Assembly (NCBI GenBank): GCA_016709005.1
Contig: JADJEU010000004.1
Span: 62,001 to 126,000, forward strand
Reading direction: 5' to 3'
Length of the DNA: 64,000 nt
Source: Crocinitomicaceae bacterium
Lineage (GTDB): Bacteria; Bacteroidota; Bacteroidia; Flavobacteriales_D; Crocinitomicaceae
The notes below the pieces were generated by a model. The model saw nothing but the letters and a program-made list of their open reading frames with translations, made no database searches and had not been told where the DNA came from. The first letter of the stretch is position 1. Each line of letters opens with the position of its first letter. Both the position numbers and the translations under genes were made by a program. Below, piece after piece: positions 34,363 through 44,173 of the stretch.

Positions 34363-35502
34363 ATGGATCTAATCTTTCACGATAATAATCTGCACCTGAG
34401 CCTTGCCCCATTAACCTTGACAAGACCGGTTTCAGAAATCAGATTTGGAATTCTCACCATTTCTGAATCATGGATTAAATTATTAAAACCAGCCTCAACA
34501 GGATTTGTAACTGAAGTCTATCTCAGTGAAAAATTCAAAAAACTGAGTGATAAAAAAGCACTGATAATTGCCGGAAATATTAAACCAGATAAAGAATTGG
34601 TTAAATGGGTGGCAACCTTGAAGCCGGGTGAAAAACTGGAGGTAAATAACCGCTGGGTGGCTTCCAATGGGGTTGCAAAAAAGACTATTAAAAAGGAAAA
34701 AGCAAATCTACTCTTCATTGAAAACGTCTGGGATATTTTTCAGAAAAATGGTGAAGCAATTGTGCTGGATTTTGATCTCATAACAGCCAAAAAAAAATCT
34801 CAGTCCATCGGAAAAACAAATCAATCCTTAAAGCCTTCTAGAATATTTATTGAAAAAGGGGCTAAAGTTAATTTTGCGATTCTGAATGCTTCTGAAGGCC
34901 CGATCTATATTGGAAAAGATGCTGAGATTATGGAAGGCGCAATCATTCGCGGTCCATTTGCCTTAGGCGAACATGCAGTAGTAAAAATGGCTGCAAAAAT
35001 ATACGGTCCCACTACGATTGGTCCTTATTGCAAAGTGGGTGGTGAGATATCAAATTCTGTTTTTCAGGCATACTCTAACAAGGGGCACGATGGTTTCTTA
35101 GGAAATAGTGTAATTGGAGAATGGTGCAACTTTGGTGCAGATACCAATTCGTCTAATCTCATGAATACCTACGGTAAGCTGAAAATTCATTCCTATCACA
35201 CAAAAAAATCAGAACAAACAGAGATTACTTTTTGTGGCGTAATTATGGGCGATCATTCAAAAACAGGAATCAATACAATGCTAAATACAGCTACCGTTGT
35301 GGGAGTCAGTGCAAATATTTTTGGGGCAGGTTTTCCTGCTAAATATGTTCCATCTTTTACTTGGGGCGGCACAGAATCATCCTCCAAATTCAAATTTGAC
35401 AAAGCATGTGAAGTAGCCCAGAACATGATGTCACGCAGAAACCTCAGCCTCTCGGCTACTGACAAAAAAATTCTGAGTCATCTGCATGGCTTGGCACAAT
35501 GA
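34363..35502 (+). CDS. GlmU family putative sugar nucleotidyltransferase
   Basis: 379 residues. MDLIFHDNNLHLSLAPLTLTRPVSEIRFGILTISESW resembles the N-terminal start of the GlmU-family proteins, then from ~165 a left-handed beta-helix with hexapeptide repeats (GPIYIGKDAEIMEGAIIRGPFALGEHAVVKMAAKIYGPTTIGPYC) and GNSVIGEWCNFGADTNSSNLMNTYG and IMGDHSKTGINTMLNTATVVGVSANIFGAGFPAKYVPSFTWGG. Predicted to be an acyl- or nucleotidyltransferase in sugar nucleotide metabolism; exact substrate unknown. Starts 16 bases after the rpmE terminator and precedes lon. Confidence 0.85.
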   Translation: MDLIFHDNNLHLSLAPLTLTRPVSEIRFGILTISESWIKLLKPASTGFVTEVYLSEKFKKLSDKKALIIAGNIKPDKELVKWVATLKPGEKLEVNNRWVASNGVAKKTIKKEKANLLFIENVWDIFQKNGEAIVLDFDLITAKKKSQSIGKTNQSLKPSRIFIEKGAKVNFAILNASEGPIYIGKDAEIMEGAIIRGPFALGEHAVVKMAAKIYGPTTIGPYCKVGGEISNSVFQAYSNKGHDGFLGNSVIGEWCNFGADTNSSNLMNTYGKLKIHSYHTKKSEQTEITFCGVIMGDHSKTGINTMLNTATVVGVSANIFGAGFPAKYVPSFTWGGTESSSKFKFDKACEVAQNMMSRRNLSLSATDKKILSHLHGLAQ

Positions 35503-35601
35503 TTGACTATACAGGAACTCTCTCAGAATTATACTTGATTTGTGCAATTGATGAGATTTTTTCAGATGTTAAAATGACAAACTGACTGCAAAACTGAACT
35601 T

Positions 35602-38049
35602 ATGTCTGAACTTTTTGAAAGCGATTTTTTAGGACTCAACAATATTATTGATCAGGATCCGGAATTCATTCCATTGATTTCTGAAGAAGAAGAAAATCAT
35701 ATGAACAGTGAATCTGTTCCTGAGATTCTGCCGATTCTTCCACTGAGAAACAACGTACTTTTTCCGGGTGTGGTAATTCCAATTACGATTGGGCGAGATA
35801 AATCAATTCGTCTGATCGAGGAAGCCTTCGCTACAACAAAAACGATTGGTGTTTTATCTCAGGTAAAATCAAATATTGAAGATCCGGGTGTGGGAGATTT
35901 TAATCGGGTTGGAACTGTTGCGCAAATTATCCGCAAATTAAAAATGCCTGATGGCAGCACCACCATTATTATTCAAGGAAAAAGAAGGTTTCAATTAGAA
36001 GAATTTGTGCAAGAGGTTCCTTACTTCAAGGCAAAAGTAACTGGATTGCTGGATGAAAAACTCGATGCTAAATTAGATAAGAATGTTGCGCTTGTTTCTT
36101 CTATGAAAGATATGGCGATTCGCATCATCAAAGACTCCCCTAATATTCCTACCGAAGCTACTTTTGCGATTAAAAATATTGAGAGCCCGACCTTTCTTGT
36201 AAACTTTATCGCTTCTAATCTGAGCAGTGAGCTTGAGAAAAAGCAGCAGTTGCTTGAAATGAACAACATAGGTAAGCGCATTGAAGGCGTGATTGAACAA
36301 CTTTCATATGAGATTAAAATGCTCAGCATGAAAAATGAAATTCAGTCAAAAGTGAAGATGGACATTGACCGTCAGCAGCGCGAATATTTTCTCAATCAAC
36401 AAATGCGCACGATACAGGATGAGTTGGGAGATAATCCGGTTCAAAATGAAATCAACGAGTTTGAAAAGCGCGCCAAACTAAAAAAGTGGAGCGAAAAAGT
36501 TGAGAAAGCCTACCGCAAAGAAATTGCAAAATTCAGCAGAATGAATCCACAAGGGGCTGAATATTCTGTGCAGCTCAACTACATTGATATGCTTTTTGAG
36601 CTTTCCTGGAACGAATTGACAAATGACAAGTTTGATTTGAAACATGCTGAAGCCGTTTTAGAACGCGATCATTTTGGATTGAAAAAAGTAAAAGAGCGCA
36701 TCTTAGAATACCTTGCTGTTTTGAAATTGAAAGGAGATATGAAGTCTCCAATTCTTTGTTTGTATGGCCCTCCGGGAGTTGGAAAAACATCACTTGGAAA
36801 ATCCATTGCTGAAGCTATTGGCAGAAAATATGTACGCATGTCATTAGGCGGTTTGCATGACGAAGCAGAAATTCGTGGTCACAGAAGAACCTACATTGGC
36901 GCAATGCCTGGAAGAATTTTGCAGAATATCAAAAAGGCAGGAACTTCTAATCCGGTTTTTGTTTTAGATGAGATTGATAAAATCGGACGTGACAATCATG
37001 GTGATCCATCTTCAGCACTTTTAGAAGTTTTAGATCCGGAACAAAACTTTGCGTTCAATGATAATTTTGTTGAGTTAGATTACGATCTTTCAAAGGTGCT
37101 TTTCATCGCAACGGCAAATAATCTTTCAAACATCCAGGGACCTTTGCGTGATCGAATGGAAATCATTGAAGTCAATGGCTACACAGTTGAAGAAAAAATT
37201 GAAATTGCCAAACGCCATTTGATTCCGAAACAATTGGAAGCGCATGGAATCACTAAAAAAGATGCCATACTTTCAGATGCAGTATTGGAACGTATCGTAG
37301 ATGATTATACAGCAGAGTCAGGTGTCAGAACTTTAGAAAAACGCATTGCAAAACTGGTTCGAAATCGTGCCAAACAAATCGCCATGAATGAGCGACTGAA
37401 TCCAAAAATATCGGTTGATGAACTTCTGAAAATTTTAGGACCATCCCACAGCAAAGACAAATATATTGGAAACGATTTTGCGGGCGTTGTTACTGGTCTT
37501 GCCTGGACACAAGTTGGTGGAGATATTCTTTACATTGAAACCAGTTTATCAAAAGGAAAAGGCAAATTAACGCTCACCGGAAATTTAGGTGCTGTTATGA
37601 AAGAATCAGCGGTTCTTGCGCATCAATACCTAAAAGCAAACGCAGAAAAATTTGATTTGGATGCGGATGTCTTTGACAAATTTGATGTTCATGTACACGT
37701 ACCGGAAGGCGCTACTCCAAAAGACGGTCCTTCTGCTGGAATCACAATGCTTACCTCTATAGCATCAGCATTCACACAACGCAAAGTAAAAAAATTCCTT
37801 GCGATGACTGGCGAGATAACTTTACGTGGATCGGTATTACCCGTAGGCGGAATCAAAGAAAAAATTCTGGCAGCCAAGCGGGCCAATATCAAAGAAATAA
37901 TTCTGAGTGCTAAAAATGAAAAAGATGTTGCGGATATCGAACAATCATATCTGAAAGGCCTGACATTTCACTATGTTGAGACAATGGGTGAAGTTCTGGA
38001 AATAGCATTGTTGAATCAAAAAGTTGCAGGCGCTAAGCGGATTGAGTAA
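35602..38049 (+). CDS. lon: ATP-dependent protease Lon
   Basis: 815 residues, the normal Lon size. The N-domain begins at LPILPLRNNVLFPGVVIPITIGR (residue ~48); a coiled coil lies near 230-290. Walker A GPPGVGKTSLGKS is near residue 388, Walker B VFVLDEIDKIG near 452. The Ser-Lys dyad of the protease: Ser in PKDGPSAGI (about 711) and Lys in PVGGIKEKILAAKRA (about 753). It degrades misfolded and some regulatory proteins in the cytoplasm. The first 35 residues (MSELFESDFLGLNNIIDQDPEF) are an extension common in Bacteroidota. Nothing in the sequence looks broken. Confidence 0.97.
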   Translation: MSELFESDFLGLNNIIDQDPEFIPLISEEEENHMNSESVPEILPILPLRNNVLFPGVVIPITIGRDKSIRLIEEAFATTKTIGVLSQVKSNIEDPGVGDFNRVGTVAQIIRKLKMPDGSTTIIIQGKRRFQLEEFVQEVPYFKAKVTGLLDEKLDAKLDKNVALVSSMKDMAIRIIKDSPNIPTEATFAIKNIESPTFLVNFIASNLSSELEKKQQLLEMNNIGKRIEGVIEQLSYEIKMLSMKNEIQSKVKMDIDRQQREYFLNQQMRTIQDELGDNPVQNEINEFEKRAKLKKWSEKVEKAYRKEIAKFSRMNPQGAEYSVQLNYIDMLFELSWNELTNDKFDLKHAEAVLERDHFGLKKVKERILEYLAVLKLKGDMKSPILCLYGPPGVGKTSLGKSIAEAIGRKYVRMSLGGLHDEAEIRGHRRTYIGAMPGRILQNIKKAGTSNPVFVLDEIDKIGRDNHGDPSSALLEVLDPEQNFAFNDNFVELDYDLSKVLFIATANNLSNIQGPLRDRMEIIEVNGYTVEEKIEIAKRHLIPKQLEAHGITKKDAILSDAVLERIVDDYTAESGVRTLEKRIAKLVRNRAKQIAMNERLNPKISVDELLKILGPSHSKDKYIGNDFAGVVTGLAWTQVGGDILYIETSLSKGKGKLTLTGNLGAVMKESAVLAHQYLKANAEKFDLDADVFDKFDVHVHVPEGATPKDGPSAGITMLTSIASAFTQRKVKKFLAMTGEITLRGSVLPVGGIKEKILAAKRANIKEIILSAKNEKDVADIEQSYLKGLTFHYVETMGEVLEIALLNQKVAGAKRIE

Positions 38050-38124
38050 AATTTACCAACCTAACTCTTTCAGATCGCGTTACTAATTATAGAATTTCAC
38101 CTAGATCCTTAATTAGTCCTGCGT

Positions 38125-39033
38125 ATGAAAAAAACTTTACTCGCTTTCTTTAGTGGCTTTGCCATAATAGCTAATGCCCAATATTATACACAGTATTTTG
38201 ATGGGGCCGATACAATAGTAAGTCAATCTATTTTTGTAAATCTTGATACAACTATCTCTGGCATTTGGCAAATTGGTCCTCCTCAAAAAATTATTTTTGA
38301 AAGTGCATCCACAGTACCAAATGTTTTGATTACCGACACTGTAAACACCTACCCTGACTCACTCAATTCATCGGCTTGGTTTATGCTACCTGAAAACATG
38401 CTGTATGCGGGAGCTATTGCTATCCAATGGAATCAAAAACTTGATCTGGATACAAACATGGATGGTGGGCTTATCGAGTTCTCTTCTGATTCAGGACTAA
38501 CCTGGGAAAATGCATTCTACAATTCCAACGTTTATAATTTTTACGGCTGGGATATTCCAAATGAGGGCGCCTTACCTGCTGGTGATCCTTGCTTCACAGG
38601 CACAGACTCTACCTGGAAAAATATTTGGCTCTGCTTTTCATATGACTATCTCCAAACCATAAACAACCTCAGCATCCGATTTAGAATAGTTTCTGATTCG
38701 GTTGATACGAATCAAGAAGGTTGGATGATTGATAATTTGATGGTACAGGAAACATGGTTTCACCCTGTTGCAGAACAGTCAAAACCGTCCAATTTTAAAG
38801 TCTATCCAACAATCACAGAACGATCTATTACAATTAAGCAGACAAACAGTAGTCCGGATTTTCTGGTCAAACAAATTTCTATTCTTAGTTTGAATGGTCA
38901 GTTTATCAGATTCATCCCATTGCCTTCCGGACAAGAAGAAATTGATTTGTCAGATTTGGCTCCAGGCAGATATCTTATCATGATTGAATCAAGTGGAACT
39001 AAAGAACTCCATGAAATTGTGATTGCACACTAA
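38125..39033 (+). CDS. T9SS type A sorting domain protein
   Basis: 302 residues. Signal peptide MKKTLLAFFSGFAIIANA, then a beta-sandwich region (INLDGGLIEFSSDSGLTWENAF-like: DGGLIEFSSDSGLTWENAFYN, a choice-of-anchor-J type jelly-roll fold) with QEGWMIDNLMV, and a C-terminal sorting domain FKVYPTITERSITI, IDLSDLAPGRYLIMIESSG, HEIVIAH. Exported and processed by the T9SS. The function of the sandwich may be carbohydrate binding, an inference. Cytochrome c peroxidase starts 2 bases after the stop, so both are in one transcript. Confidence 0.8.
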   Translation: MKKTLLAFFSGFAIIANAQYYTQYFDGADTIVSQSIFVNLDTTISGIWQIGPPQKIIFESASTVPNVLITDTVNTYPDSLNSSAWFMLPENMLYAGAIAIQWNQKLDLDTNMDGGLIEFSSDSGLTWENAFYNSNVYNFYGWDIPNEGALPAGDPCFTGTDSTWKNIWLCFSYDYLQTINNLSIRFRIVSDSVDTNQEGWMIDNLMVQETWFHPVAEQSKPSNFKVYPTITERSITIKQTNSSPDFLVKQISILSLNGQFIRFIPLPSGQEEIDLSDLAPGRYLIMIESSGTKELHEIVIAH

Positions 39034-39035
39034 AC

Positions 39036-40124
39036 ATGCGTACTTTTTTTTTTCTGATCTGTCTTATTTTTACGAGTACTTTTTTTCTTTCGAATTCAGA
39101 AAAAGCAGCACTCACGCCGTATAAATTCCCCAATCCTGTGGCATTTCCAGCTATGCCACAGTCATCTGATAATCCGGTGACGATAGAAGGAGTTGCGCTG
39201 GGACGGTTTCTTTTTTATGATCCTATTTTAAGCAAGGATAAAACTATTTCATGTGCAAGTTGTCACAAACAAGAATTTGCCTTCAGTGATTCACCAAATA
39301 AATTCAGCAAAGGAATAAACGGTCAGGTTCAAAAGAGAAATACGCCACCTTTATTCAATCTTGCATGGTATCAAGCCTACTTCTGGGATGGTCGTGCAGT
39401 GACTATTGAAGATCAGATTTTTTTTCCAGTAAGAGATCATCTTGAAATGAATTTGGATTGGCCAACTGCAACCAGGCGAATTCAAAAGAGCAAATTCTAC
39501 CGTGATCAATTTGATCTGGTTTTTGGAGAGGTTGCAATCGACAGTATATTGATATCAAAAGCAATCGCACAATTTGAGCGGACTTTAATTTCACACAATT
39601 CTAAATTTGATCGGGTGTTACGCAGAGAAGACAAATTGACTACTGAAGAATTTCGTGGTTTCGAAATCATGAATGATCAATCCATGGCAGACTGTCTCCA
39701 TTGTCATTCAACCGACGCAAATGCCCTGGCAACCTCAGGTAAATTCGGTAACAACGGAATTGATGCTGTTGAAGATCCTTTAAATTACAGAGATTTTGGG
39801 TTAGGTGGATACACCGGAAAACTAAGTGATTATGGGAAATTCAAAATACCTTCATTGCGGAATATTGTGCTGACCGCTCCTTATATGCATGATGGCAGAT
39901 TCAAAACCATACGAGATGTTATAGACTTTTATAGTACTGGACTAAATCACAGCGCCAACTTAGACGCCAAAATGACCCACATTAAAACCCGCGGTGTTCA
40001 ACTAACTGAATACGATAAAAATTGTCTGGAAGCATTTCTACTTACATTAACTGACTCTGTTTTCATTTCGAACAGCGAACATTCTAATCCGTTTACCATT
40101 CAAAGCAGTAAACGAACTGAATAA
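39036..40124 (+). CDS. Di-haem cytochrome c peroxidase
   Basis: 362 residues with an N-terminal signal peptide (FFFLICLIFTSTFFLS). Two haem motifs CASCH (near 69) and CLHCH (near 227); between them PPLFNLAWYQAYFWDGRA and QIFFPVRDHLEMN, later FKIPSLRNIVLTAPYMHDGRFKTIRDVIDFYSTG (a conserved MHDGR and second axial ligand). This is the bacterial CCP/MauG-like family, which reduces hydrogen peroxide using cytochrome electrons in the periplasm. Length is normal. Upstream T9SS gene 2 bases away. Confidence 0.93.
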   Translation: MRTFFFLICLIFTSTFFLSNSEKAALTPYKFPNPVAFPAMPQSSDNPVTIEGVALGRFLFYDPILSKDKTISCASCHKQEFAFSDSPNKFSKGINGQVQKRNTPPLFNLAWYQAYFWDGRAVTIEDQIFFPVRDHLEMNLDWPTATRRIQKSKFYRDQFDLVFGEVAIDSILISKAIAQFERTLISHNSKFDRVLRREDKLTTEEFRGFEIMNDQSMADCLHCHSTDANALATSGKFGNNGIDAVEDPLNYRDFGLGGYTGKLSDYGKFKIPSLRNIVLTAPYMHDGRFKTIRDVIDFYSTGLNHSANLDAKMTHIKTRGVQLTEYDKNCLEAFLLTLTDSVFISNSEHSNPFTIQSSKRTE

Positions 40125-40202
40125 TTGGCTATCAATCCTTTATTTTGATCACCTGTCTGAAATTATGTAAATTCGCGAATTCAATCTACACCAATTTACT
40201 GC

Positions 40203-42008
40203 ATGAAATTCCAACCTTTTTACATTCTGTTTTTCTTTTATTTCATTAGTTCATCTTCTTTGAATGCGCAATGGCAAAATATTGGAACTTCGGCGTTTTC
40301 TGCTGGACAGGCTCAATACACAAGTTTAGCTGTTGACGCTGGTACCCCTTACGTTGCCTATCGTGATTTAGCAAACTCAAATAAATGCAGTGTTATGAAG
40401 CACGACGGCTCCAATTGGGTCTATGTTGGAGCACCAGGAATATCAGCCGCCGGAGCTCTTTACACAAGTCTTGCAATTGATAATGGTTTTCCATTCGTTG
40501 CATATGTGGATGGATCAAGCGTAAACAGAGTCACTGTCAAAGCATTTAATGGTACAAGCTGGGTGACAATTGGTACAGCTGGTTTTACCGGTGACAACGC
40601 AAGTTTTGTGAATTTGAAATTTGACGGTTCTACTCCATATGTTGCCTATCAGGATGGGTCGAATGGAAATAAAGTTTCTGCGATGCGGTTCAATGGAACT
40701 GCTTGGGAACAAGTAGGTGTATCAGGATTTTCTGCTGGTGTAGCAACCGAAATATCACTTAGCATGTTGGGATCAACGCCTTGTGTTTCTTTCAGAGATG
40801 CTGACGTATCAAATGAACTTTCAGTGATGTATTTTGATGGTGCGAATTGGCAATATTTAGGTGCCCAAGGAATCACCCTAGGAGGCGTGGGAAAAACGTC
40901 CATTGCAAATAATGGAACAACCATTTTTGTTGCATTTGAAGATGTTTCAAACAGTGACAAAGTAACGGTAATGAAATACGACGGCAGCTGGCAATTTGTT
41001 GGAGCGGCCGGTTTTTCAGCAGGTGCTTCTGATTACATTGATCTGGAATTTTTAGGCACTGATCCGTATGTTGCTTATCAAGACGCATCATACGGATTCA
41101 GATCTAACGTGATGTGGTTTGATGGAACTGACTGGCTTGAGCTTGGTGTACCTGGATTCACCCCATCTCAAGCATTATTTACTAGTCTCGCATTTGATGG
41201 TGGATATCCTTTAATTGCTTTTCAAGATTATGACGGCGGAACTTACAAAGCATCGGTTATGAAATATGAACCTTGCTTTGATGCAGATATTCCTACCCTT
41301 TCTTTGAGCGAAACTACAATTTGTAAAAATATGCCGCTTACGCTTTCAATATCATCCGGAAATTTGAACAGCGCAGATTATTGGAGCGTCTATACTGGTA
41401 GCTGTGAAGGTACGTTGGTTGGAAGTTTTTCGGGAAGTTCAGCAGTCCTTTTTCCACAAGGAAACACAACTTATTATGTTCGCGGTGAACCAGCATGTGT
41501 AACACCAGCTTCATGCATAAATATTAGTGTCAGTGTTATACCCATTGATTCTTCTGTTACGGTAATCGGAACTACAATAACAGCGGTTTCTTCTGGTGGC
41601 ACATATGAGTGGTTAAATTGTTCAACTGGATTCTCTGTGATTTCAGGTGAAACAGCACAAAGTTTTACAGCACCTGCCAATGGATCTTACGCAATGAAAA
41701 TCTCAGAAAATGGTTGTATAGACACTAGTTCATGCTATACATTTACAACGGTTGGTGTAGATCAAAATTACAATTCTGAATTTTCAATTTTTCCAAATCC
41801 GGCAACTGATTTTGTGACGATTAAATTGGCATACGCAGAAAACACAATCATTCGAATTATAGATACGAAAGGCATTGAGCGGGGAATGATCAATACTAGC
41901 GGAAAGGCTTCAATACTTCTTGATCTTTCCAATTTAGATACTGGCATTTATATTATTCAAGTTATCACCAATTCAGGTGCGACGTCAAAACAAATACTGA
42001 TTAATTAG
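40203..42008 (+). CDS. T9SS type A protein with seven-bladed propeller-like repeats
   Basis: 601 residues, signal peptide at the start (FYILFFFYFISSSSLNAQ). Residues ~20-355 hold seven repeats of about 48 residues, each starting at a W-x-x-(I/V/L)-G motif: WQNIG, WVYVG, WVTIG, WEQVG, WQYLG, WQFVG, WLELG, with SVMKYDG-type strands (for example LAVDAGTPYVAYRD, LAIDNGFPFVAYVD, LAFDGGYPLIAFQD). Seven such repeats suggest a seven-bladed beta-propeller. Then an Ig-like region (FDADIPTLSLSETTICKN) and a sorting domain (FSIFPNPATDFVTIKLAY, LDTGIYIIQVITNSG, KQILIN). Probably a secreted or surface protein binding a substrate; the target is unknown. Confidence 0.85.
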   Translation: MKFQPFYILFFFYFISSSSLNAQWQNIGTSAFSAGQAQYTSLAVDAGTPYVAYRDLANSNKCSVMKHDGSNWVYVGAPGISAAGALYTSLAIDNGFPFVAYVDGSSVNRVTVKAFNGTSWVTIGTAGFTGDNASFVNLKFDGSTPYVAYQDGSNGNKVSAMRFNGTAWEQVGVSGFSAGVATEISLSMLGSTPCVSFRDADVSNELSVMYFDGANWQYLGAQGITLGGVGKTSIANNGTTIFVAFEDVSNSDKVTVMKYDGSWQFVGAAGFSAGASDYIDLEFLGTDPYVAYQDASYGFRSNVMWFDGTDWLELGVPGFTPSQALFTSLAFDGGYPLIAFQDYDGGTYKASVMKYEPCFDADIPTLSLSETTICKNMPLTLSISSGNLNSADYWSVYTGSCEGTLVGSFSGSSAVLFPQGNTTYYVRGEPACVTPASCINISVSVIPIDSSVTVIGTTITAVSSGGTYEWLNCSTGFSVISGETAQSFTAPANGSYAMKISENGCIDTSSCYTFTTVGVDQNYNSEFSIFPNPATDFVTIKLAYAENTIIRIIDTKGIERGMINTSGKASILLDLSNLDTGIYIIQVITNSGATSKQILIN

Positions 42009-42025
42009 GATTTTAAATTTTGCAT

Positions 42026-42223
42026 ATGAAAGAGTATAAAAAAGAAGATGTGACTATTCTGTGGAATGCGGAAAAATGCAGTCATTCTGCCGTTTGCGCT
42101 AAAGGACTTTCTGCTGTTTTCAAACCGAAAGAAAAACCTTGGATTCAAGTCGAGAACGCGTCAAAAGAAGAAATTGTGAGTCAGGTTTTGAAATGTCCAA
42201 GCGGGGCGCTTTCTTTGAAATAG
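42026..42223 (+). CDS. (4Fe-4S) mono-cluster protein, YjdI-like
   Basis: 65 residues from ATG at 42026. VTILWNAEKCSHSAVCAKGLSAVFKPKEKPWIQVENA and VLKCPSGALSLK give the cysteine set (C-x5-C ... CPSGAL) of the Fer4_19/YjdI family. A small cytoplasmic iron-sulfur protein, often next to or within acetyltransferase genes; its redox partner is unknown. It begins 17 bases after the propeller-protein stop. A terminator follows. Confidence 0.88.
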   Translation: MKEYKKEDVTILWNAEKCSHSAVCAKGLSAVFKPKEKPWIQVENASKEEIVSQVLKCPSGALSLK

Positions 42224-42258
42224 ATCAGCAAAAAATTTAACTCAAGACCAATAAAATA

Positions 42259-42287
42259 AAAGCCGATCTTATAGACCGGCTTTTTTT
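42259..42287 (+). terminator. Terminator between YjdI-like gene and tRNA-Gly (both strands)
   Basis: AAAGCCG and CGGCTTT with an imperfect inner stem; T7 follows on the plus strand and the minus strand reads TTTTATTTTA after the stem. It can serve both the YjdI-like gene and tRNA-Gly, which converge. Confidence 0.75.
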
Positions 42288-42289
42288 GA

Positions 42290-42363
<74 letters not shown>

Positions 42364-42445
42364 TTTACTTATTGGTGATGCAAATATATAGAATGATTTA
42401 GAACTCATGAAACTATTCCAGACGAATTCTTTTAAATTATCGCAT

Positions 42446-42453
42446 TAAATTTG
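42446..42453 (+). promoter_or_regulatory. Bacteroidota -7-like box (TAAATTTG) before thioesterase gene
   Basis: TAAATTTG followed by C, 18 bases before the ATG at 42471. Fits TAnnTTTG. No clear -33 box at ideal spacing. It supports the ATG rather than the upstream TTG at 42462. Confidence 0.45.
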
Positions 42454-42470
42454 CAACAGACTTGAATCAG

Positions 42471-42926
42471 ATGCTAAACTTCAGAGAATTACTTATCAAA
42501 ATCTATCAGCAAACCAATGAGTTTGGAAAACTTCACGGCATGGAATTGCAAAAATTCGAAGCTGATGAAATTGTCTACAAACTCGAAGTTAAAAAAGAAC
42601 ACTTGGCAACACCTACCACTGCTCACGGCGGCCTGGTTGCCGGATACATGGATGGTGTTTTAGGTTTAGCGGCCTTGTACGCCTCTTCTGAAAATGCTTG
42701 TTTAGTCTCAACCGTGGAATTCAAAATAAACTACCTCAAACCTGTGAGACTTGGCGATATCCTGATTGGAAAGGGCACCATTATCTCTAACGGAAAACGT
42801 ATCATCATCACACAAGGAGAAATTTTCAAAGAATCAACGAACGAAAAAGTAGCTATAGGTACTGGAACCTTTAACGCGTATCCCTACGAAAAAAGCGGAA
42901 TGACGCGTGATTATTTCGGAATCTAA
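42471..42926 (+). CDS. Hotdog-fold thioesterase (PaaI-like)
   Basis: About 151 residues. LATPTTAHGGLVAGYMDGVLGLAAL is the hotdog helix with the HGG motif (catalytic region), and STVEFKINYLKPVRLGDILIGKGTIISNGKRI the matching strands. The length fits the PaaI thioesterase family, which hydrolyses acyl- or phenylacetyl-CoA thioesters in the cytoplasm. The substrate here is unknown. Just upstream of the aminotransferase gene with 53 bases between and its own promoter box. Confidence 0.88.
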   Translation: MLNFRELLIKIYQQTNEFGKLHGMELQKFEADEIVYKLEVKKEHLATPTTAHGGLVAGYMDGVLGLAALYASSENACLVSTVEFKINYLKPVRLGDILIGKGTIISNGKRIIITQGEIFKESTNEKVAIGTGTFNAYPYEKSGMTRDYFGI

Positions 42927-42953
42927 AACTACCGTCAAATATCAATATTTCCT

Positions 42954-42961
42954 TAGATTTG
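42954..42961 (+). promoter_or_regulatory. Bacteroidota -7-like box (TAGATTTG) before the aminotransferase gene
   Basis: TAGATTTG lies 18 bases before the ATG at 42980, which makes the upstream start at 42959 (inside the promoter) unlikely. Confidence 0.45.
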
Positions 42962-42979
42962 TATAAAACCGTAAATAAC

Positions 42980-44173
42980 ATGATTCAACTGTCTGACAGA
43001 GTAAACGAATTAGAAGAATCTGCAACTCTGGCAATGGCTGCCCGCAGTCGTGAACTAAAATTACAAGGAAAAGATATTATCTCTTTGAGTTTGGGTGAAC
43101 CAGATTTTCACACTCCTGATTTTATCAAAGAAGCTGCAAAAAAAGCGATCGATGATAACTACTCGACTTATATGCCAGTTCAGGGTTATTTGGATTTACG
43201 CGAATCAATCTGCCTGAAATTTAAACGTGACAACGGATTAACCTATACCCCTGATCAAATTGTAGTATCAACTGGTGCTAAACAGAGTTTGATCAATGTA
43301 ATTCTTTGTATGATTAATCCAGGTGATGAAGTCATTATTCCGGCGCCATATTGGGTGACCTATTTTGAACAAGTAAAAATGGCGGGCGGAATTCCAATTG
43401 TCATTACAACAACAATAGAAAATGATTTCAAGATCACGCCTGATCAGTTGAAAAAAGCGATTACACCAAAATCAAAAATGATGGTGTTCAGCAATCCATG
43501 CAACCCAACAGGAACAGCTTATACAAAAGAAGAACTTAGAGGGCTTGCAGCAGTTGTAGCAGCTACACCAAACTTCTATGTAATCTCTGATGAAATTTAC
43601 GAGCACATTAATTTTGTTGGAAAGAATGAAAGCTTTGCTCAATTTCCAGAAGTTTACGATCGCACCATTACAGTTAACGGCGTAGCTAAAGCATTTGCGA
43701 TGACAGGTTGGAGAGTAGGATACATTGGTGCTCCAAAAGAAATTGCAGCTGCTTGTACAAAACTACAAGGACAATATACATCAGGAACTGGATCGATTTC
43801 TCAGCGCGCAACAAAGGCAGCTATGGAAGCTGATCCTTCCAAAATTAAATTCATGGTAGATGCTTTTCACAAGAGACGTGATTTGGTTGTCTCTTTGCTT
43901 CGTGAGATTAAAGGCTTAAAAGTAAATGTGCCTCAGGGAGCTTTCTATTTATTTCCGGATGTGACTTACTTCTTTGGAAAATCTTACGGTAAACATACCA
44001 TTAAAACAGCAGAAGATTTGACCATGTATTTATTGGATGAAGCACTTGTTGCTCTAGTAACCGGTGAGGCATTCGGAGATGGAAAATGTGTACGTATATC
44101 GTATGCTGCATCCGAAGATGTTTTGAAAAATGCACTTACACGAATGAAAACTGCACTCGATAAATTGAGTTAA
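42980..44173 (+). CDS. Aspartate aminotransferase-like class I/II aminotransferase
   Basis: 397 residues from ATG at 42980 (MIQLSDRVNELEESATLAMAARSREL). DIISLSLGEPDFHTPDFI (substrate Gly-Glu-Pro-Asp), IVVSTGAKQSLINVI, MVFSNPCNPTGTAYTKEEL, YVISDEIYEHINF, and the PLP lysine in NGVAKAFAMTGWRVGYIG near residue 237. It matches PLP-dependent aspartate/prephenate-type aminotransferases of Ib subfamily. Cytoplasmic amino acid metabolism; the exact substrate cannot be fixed from the sequence. Its TAA overlaps the ATG of the next gene (TAATG), so they are coupled. Confidence 0.9.
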   Translation: MIQLSDRVNELEESATLAMAARSRELKLQGKDIISLSLGEPDFHTPDFIKEAAKKAIDDNYSTYMPVQGYLDLRESICLKFKRDNGLTYTPDQIVVSTGAKQSLINVILCMINPGDEVIIPAPYWVTYFEQVKMAGGIPIVITTTIENDFKITPDQLKKAITPKSKMMVFSNPCNPTGTAYTKEELRGLAAVVAATPNFYVISDEIYEHINFVGKNESFAQFPEVYDRTITVNGVAKAFAMTGWRVGYIGAPKEIAAACTKLQGQYTSGTGSISQRATKAAMEADPSKIKFMVDAFHKRRDLVVSLLREIKGLKVNVPQGAFYLFPDVTYFFGKSYGKHTIKTAEDLTMYLLDEALVALVTGEAFGDGKCVRISYAASEDVLKNALTRMKTALDKLS

